Shown piece by piece: positions 16,196 to 18,013 of a DNA stretch of 18,013 nt. The notes beneath the pieces are model-generated. The model made no database searches. It was not told the DNA's origin and saw only the letters and a program-made list of their open reading frames with translations. Both the position numbers and the translations under genes were made by a program. The DNA is from Bacteroidales bacterium. Its GTDB lineage: Bacteria > Bacteroidota > Bacteroidia > Bacteroidales > WCHB1-69. The stretch covers positions 1-18,013 of the forward strand of contig JAKSMH010000007.1 in the NCBI GenBank assembly GCA_024400715.1. The letters run 5' to 3'. Within the stretch, counting starts at the first letter, position 1; each line of letters begins with the position of its first letter.

Positions 16196-16834
16196 TTACT
16201 TGAGCGTCACAGCCGGACCGAGCTTTTGAAAACTCTCGTTGTTTTCCAACAAATAATATTGTCCGCCATAATTTAAATAATAATGGTGATCATAGCATAC
16301 AACAGTGATTTTATCAATAGATAAACCCTTGATTTGAAGCATACTATTGTCGCGATGATAGGAAATTCTATTTTTGATAGGTGTATTCCACTGTTGAACT
16401 TCAAAATGGATAATGTCAATATCAGAAGCGGGGACATCGTTAAAATCGGCATCCTTAAACTGTACTTTCAAGGTTTTCTTGTCTATAATTTTATCAACAA
16501 CAACCACATTGTCTTCGGTCAATGCTTCGTCATCCATATAAAATTCAGCTTCGTCCAGATCATCTGCTTCGGCTGCCAAACGCAACGAATCTTTGATACG
16601 AGCGGCGTTTTTTTCTTCGGCAGATGTTTTTTTTACGTAATTTACATATTTCACAAGCGTATCATTGGACGATTCGTGATGATAAATATGCTTAATGGTT
16701 TGCGTAAGAGATTTAGACTTATCGTGCATCATCTGGTTAATGAGCGAATAAGCACCACAAATTACAAATCCCGCTACTAGACCTAACGCGAAATACAACC
16801 ACTTTTTTTCTTTTTTCAACTGATTTTCAGACAT
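16196..16834 (-). CDS. Membrane-anchored protein of unknown function
   Basis: A 212-residue protein I do not recognise. A basic N-terminus (KKEKKW, 7-12) is followed by one hydrophobic helix (about 13-33, LYFALGLVAGFVICGAYSL), without a cleavage site or lipobox, so it is probably an N-in signal anchor with the rest outside the inner membrane. Residues 70-110 are charged and likely helical, rich in Asp/Glu. Residues 115-212 look beta-rich (VQFKDADFND, ISYHRDNSMLQIKGL, YYLNYGGQYYLLEN), perhaps a small folded domain. A -7 box is placed 35-42 bases before the start codon. It is convergent with the TPR-like gene and in line with the coiled-coil gene upstream, but 127 bases separate them and it probably has its own promoter. 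Confidence 0.72.
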   Translation of the reverse strand: MSENQLKKEKKWLYFALGLVAGFVICGAYSLINQMMHDKSKSLTQTIKHIYHHESSNDTLVKYVNYVKKTSAEEKNAARIKDSLRLAAEADDLDEAEFYMDDEALTEDNVVVVDKIIDKKTLKVQFKDADFNDVPASDIDIIHFEVQQWNTPIKNRISYHRDNSMLQIKGLSIDKITVVCYDHHYYLNYGGQYYLLENNESFQKLGPAVTLK

Positions 16835-16868
16835 TTAATATATTGACAGATGAATTAATATCATTAAG

Positions 16869-16895
16869 CAAAAATAATCAATATTTAATATCAAA
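16869..16895 (-). promoter_or_regulatory. Candidate promoter of the minus-strand membrane protein gene
   Basis: On the minus strand TATTTTTG (16869-16876) is a perfect TAnnTTTG -7 box, with TTTG at 16892-16895, 15 bases further upstream; that spacing is short. It stands about 35 bases before the start codon at 16834. The AT-rich context makes a chance match possible. Confidence 0.45.
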
Positions 16896-16961
16896 TGTCA
16901 TATTTAGATTTTTTTAGAATAAAATGGTAAATGTTAGCGTTGTCGGCAAATTACAATACAA

Positions 16962-17699
16962 TCAGAAGCGTTTCAGCTTTTCCCGGTCGATGGGTTCGAC
17001 GGTCAACACGTCGTCGCTGACGTGGATGAGGATGATCCCATTCTCGCGGGCATAGTCCTCCGCCTCCTTCGTGTAATTCAGGGCCGCCATCGCCACATAG
17101 ACATCCATATCCGCAAATCGCGGGTACAGCAGCTTGAAGTTCCGCATCTGCTTCAGGAAGTGGTTGATCTTGGCCTTGGTGCAGTGGGTCTTGACCTCCA
17201 CCGCGATGGCCTCCGTGGTATCCGCGTAGAGCAGGTCTATCTCCATGTTGAGGCCCAGTTCGCTGTTCGAGCCGGTCATCCCCTTGAAGCTCTGCTCCAC
17301 CTTGAAGCCCGCCTTCTGCAGTGCCCGCAGCGCCGAGCGCTTGGTGAGCCCTTCCAGGATGTGGCCTGTCTGCGAGACAAACTGGTCGCCCAGTGCCCTG
17401 ATCTTCCGGTCGGTTTCCTTCATTTGCCTGTCGGTCTCCTGCATACGTCGGTCGGTCTCCTGCATACGTCGGTCGGTCTCCTGCATTTGCCGTTCGGTTT
17501 CTATGCGAGATGCCTCAATACGCCTGTCGGTCTCAATGCGAGACGCTTCTATGCGCTTATCGGTCTCTATTCGTGATGCTTCTATACGCTTATCGGTCTC
17601 CTGCATCTGGACCGAGATGGCAGAAATGTATTCTTTCAGCTCCGCCCACGACATCCGGTGCGGATCCTGATTCAATATCGGGTTAACTGTAGGTTCCAT
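16962..17699 (-). CDS. Coiled-coil protein with PD-(D/E)XK nuclease-like domain (DUF3782-like)
   Basis: A 245-residue protein with no signal peptide. Residues 18-105 form a long coiled coil made of three 11-residue units (ETDKRIEASRI, 34-66) and five 7-residue units (ETDRRMQ type, 67-101). The C-terminal part (about 106-240) looks like a restriction-endonuclease fold: NMEIDLLYADTTEAIAVEVKTH gives Asp155 and Glu168-x-Lys170 as the PD-(D/E)XK residues, with Glu118 a possible fourth. Proteins of this type are common in Bacteroidales and cyanobacteria, often annotated DUF3782, with no established function as far as I know. A hand count of 17041-17100 gives 36 G+C in 60, against 20 in 60 at 15841-15900, so base composition differs strongly from neighbouring genes. 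It starts at 17699; a TATCTTTG box lies 44 bases upstream. Confidence 0.82.
   Translation of the reverse strand: MEPTVNPILNQDPHRMSWAELKEYISAISVQMQETDKRIEASRIETDKRIEASRIETDRRIEASRIETERQMQETDRRMQETDRRMQETDRQMKETDRKIRALGDQFVSQTGHILEGLTKRSALRALQKAGFKVEQSFKGMTGSNSELGLNMEIDLLYADTTEAIAVEVKTHCTKAKINHFLKQMRNFKLLYPRFADMDVYVAMAALNYTKEAEDYARENGIILIHVSDDVLTVEPIDREKLKRF
17397..17600 (-). repeat. In-gene tandem repeats: three 33-bp units then five 21-bp units
   Basis: Within the coiled-coil gene, 17502-17600 is three 33-bp units (11 codons, ETDKRIEASRI) and 17397-17501 is five 21-bp units (7 codons, ETDRRMQ). The copies 17428-17448 and 17449-17469 differ at one base in 21. All units are multiples of three, so copy-number changes would keep the frame and only alter coiled-coil length. 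Confidence 0.9.
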
Positions 17700-17742
17700 T
17701 CTTCAATTTAGTTTTGTAATAGTCAACGTTTTAATTCGGTTG

Positions 17743-17750
17743 CAAAGATA
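17743..17750 (-). promoter_or_regulatory. Candidate -7 box (TATCTTTG) of the coiled-coil gene
   Basis: Read on the minus strand, 17750-17743 is TATCTTTG followed by C, the same nine bases as in front of the adhesin gene. A TTTG at 17773-17776 is 22 bases further upstream, slightly long. The leader would be about 36 bases. Confidence 0.58.
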
Positions 17751-17879
17751 GTATAAATTTTTTATCAATCTGCAAAAATCGCAAAAATTTATTTCAATCA
17801 ATATCAATCTGTTACAAAATTATAACTTTATATATTAACAATTAATAGTTAATTTATGGATTTGAAATGGAAGGATTTA
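17751..17879. other. AT-rich non-coding DNA
   Basis: Together with the repeats after it, the last 300 bases of the window have no supportable gene. This stretch is very AT-rich and probably includes upstream promoter sequence of the minus-strand coiled-coil gene. No hairpin or RNA gene is visible in it. Confidence 0.5.
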
Positions 17880-17943
17880 GGGGTGAGGGTTGAGGGTTGA
17901 GGGGTGAGGGTTAAGGGGGTAGGGTTAAGGGTTGAGGGTTTGT
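17880..17943 (+). repeat. G-rich 7-bp tandem array (GGGTTGA/GGGTTAA)
   Basis: About nine degenerate units of GGGTTGA, GGGTTAA and GGGGTGA stand in a row. Each carries a run of three or more G on the plus strand, so the array could fold as a G-quadruplex. It resembles telomere-like simple repeats but lies in intergenic DNA of a bacterial chromosome. It ends directly at an inverted repeat. Confidence 0.85.
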
Positions 17944-17967
17944 AGAGACGTGGCGGTGGGTCTCTAC
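17942..17967. repeat. Inverted repeat GTAGAGAC / GTCTCTAC
   Basis: An 8-bp perfect inverted repeat (17942-17949 with 17960-17967) around a 10-base GC-rich loop. Its arms match the ends of a dispersed intergenic palindrome (GTAGAGACGC...GCGTCTCTAC) that I recall from Bacteroidetes and cyanobacterial genomes; here the centre is degenerate. It could be a miniature repeat or a small hairpin in a transcript. No promoter or T-run accompanies it. Confidence 0.65.
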
Positions 17968-18013
17968 GGAATGAATCACGTTGGGTTTTGTGGGGAGTTT
18001 TCAAAAATCTGTG

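Noticed and set aside
17397..17600. CRISPR array
   Set aside because: The repeats are contiguous, in frame with a coding sequence and without unique spacers.
17022..17670. Two long plus-strand open frames opposite the coiled-coil gene
   Set aside because: They are open only because the 21- and 33-bp repeats of the real gene lack stops on the other strand; their products are low-complexity strings, and the minus-strand frame has a nuclease-like domain and promoter.
17880..17943. Eukaryotic telomere contamination or a linear chromosome end
   Set aside because: The units are degenerate and vary (GGGTTGA, GGGTTAA, GGGGTGA), the array is only about 60 bases long, and bacterial sequence continues on both sides.
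17971..18013. Start of a gene at ATG 17971 running out of the window
   Set aside because: Only 14 codons are visible, with no promoter box or protein motif, directly after a repeat array.

Overview
The window looks like chromosomal DNA of a member of the Bacteroidota, most likely Bacteroidales. Three things point there. Two secreted proteins end in type IX secretion (T9SS) sorting domains. Several gene starts are preceded by the TAnnTTTG -7 box of this phylum with no Shine-Dalgarno-like leader. The first genes form the debranching enzyme / glycosyltransferase / GH57 set known from Bacteroides. Species cannot be told from the sequence alone.

Layout. (1) 1-2843, plus strand: the 3' end of a glycogen debranching enzyme, a GT4/5-type glycogen-synthase-like glycosyltransferase and a GH57 glycoside hydrolase, together a glycogen storage/turnover operon. 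A large T9SS-exported C10 (streptopain-like) cysteine peptidase (2843-5287) overlaps the GH57 stop codon by one base. (2) 5364-8286: a self-contained unit of promoter, four genes of a 2-oxoacid:ferredoxin oxidoreductase (ferredoxin-like delta, alpha, beta, gamma) and a strong Rho-independent terminator. (3) 8287-8531: non-coding sequence without a recognisable gene. (4) 8532-16180: a promoter, then a very long T9SS cargo/adhesin frame (GLUG-like N-terminus, six fibronectin III domains, two jelly-roll/MAM-like domains, T9SS tail) cut by one in-frame TAG at 9519-9521. It is followed closely by a divergent MurD-type ligase, a thioredoxin-fold lipoprotein and an exported TPR-like protein. (5) Minus strand, 16196-17699: a small membrane-anchored protein of unknown function, and a GC-rich coiled-coil protein with a PD-(D/E)XK nuclease-like domain whose coiled coil is built from three 11-residue then five 7-residue repeats. 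(6) 17751-18013: AT-rich DNA, then a G-rich 7-bp tandem array and an inverted repeat.

The points most worth a second look are the amber codon that splits an otherwise intact adhesin of about 1,585 codons, the non-canonical motifs of the MurD-like ligase, the hendecad-to-heptad repeat protein with foreign base composition, and the G-rich array beside the inverted repeat. No CRISPR array, tRNA, rRNA, phage module or intact insertion sequence was seen. I found no clear candidate for a wholly new multi-gene system.
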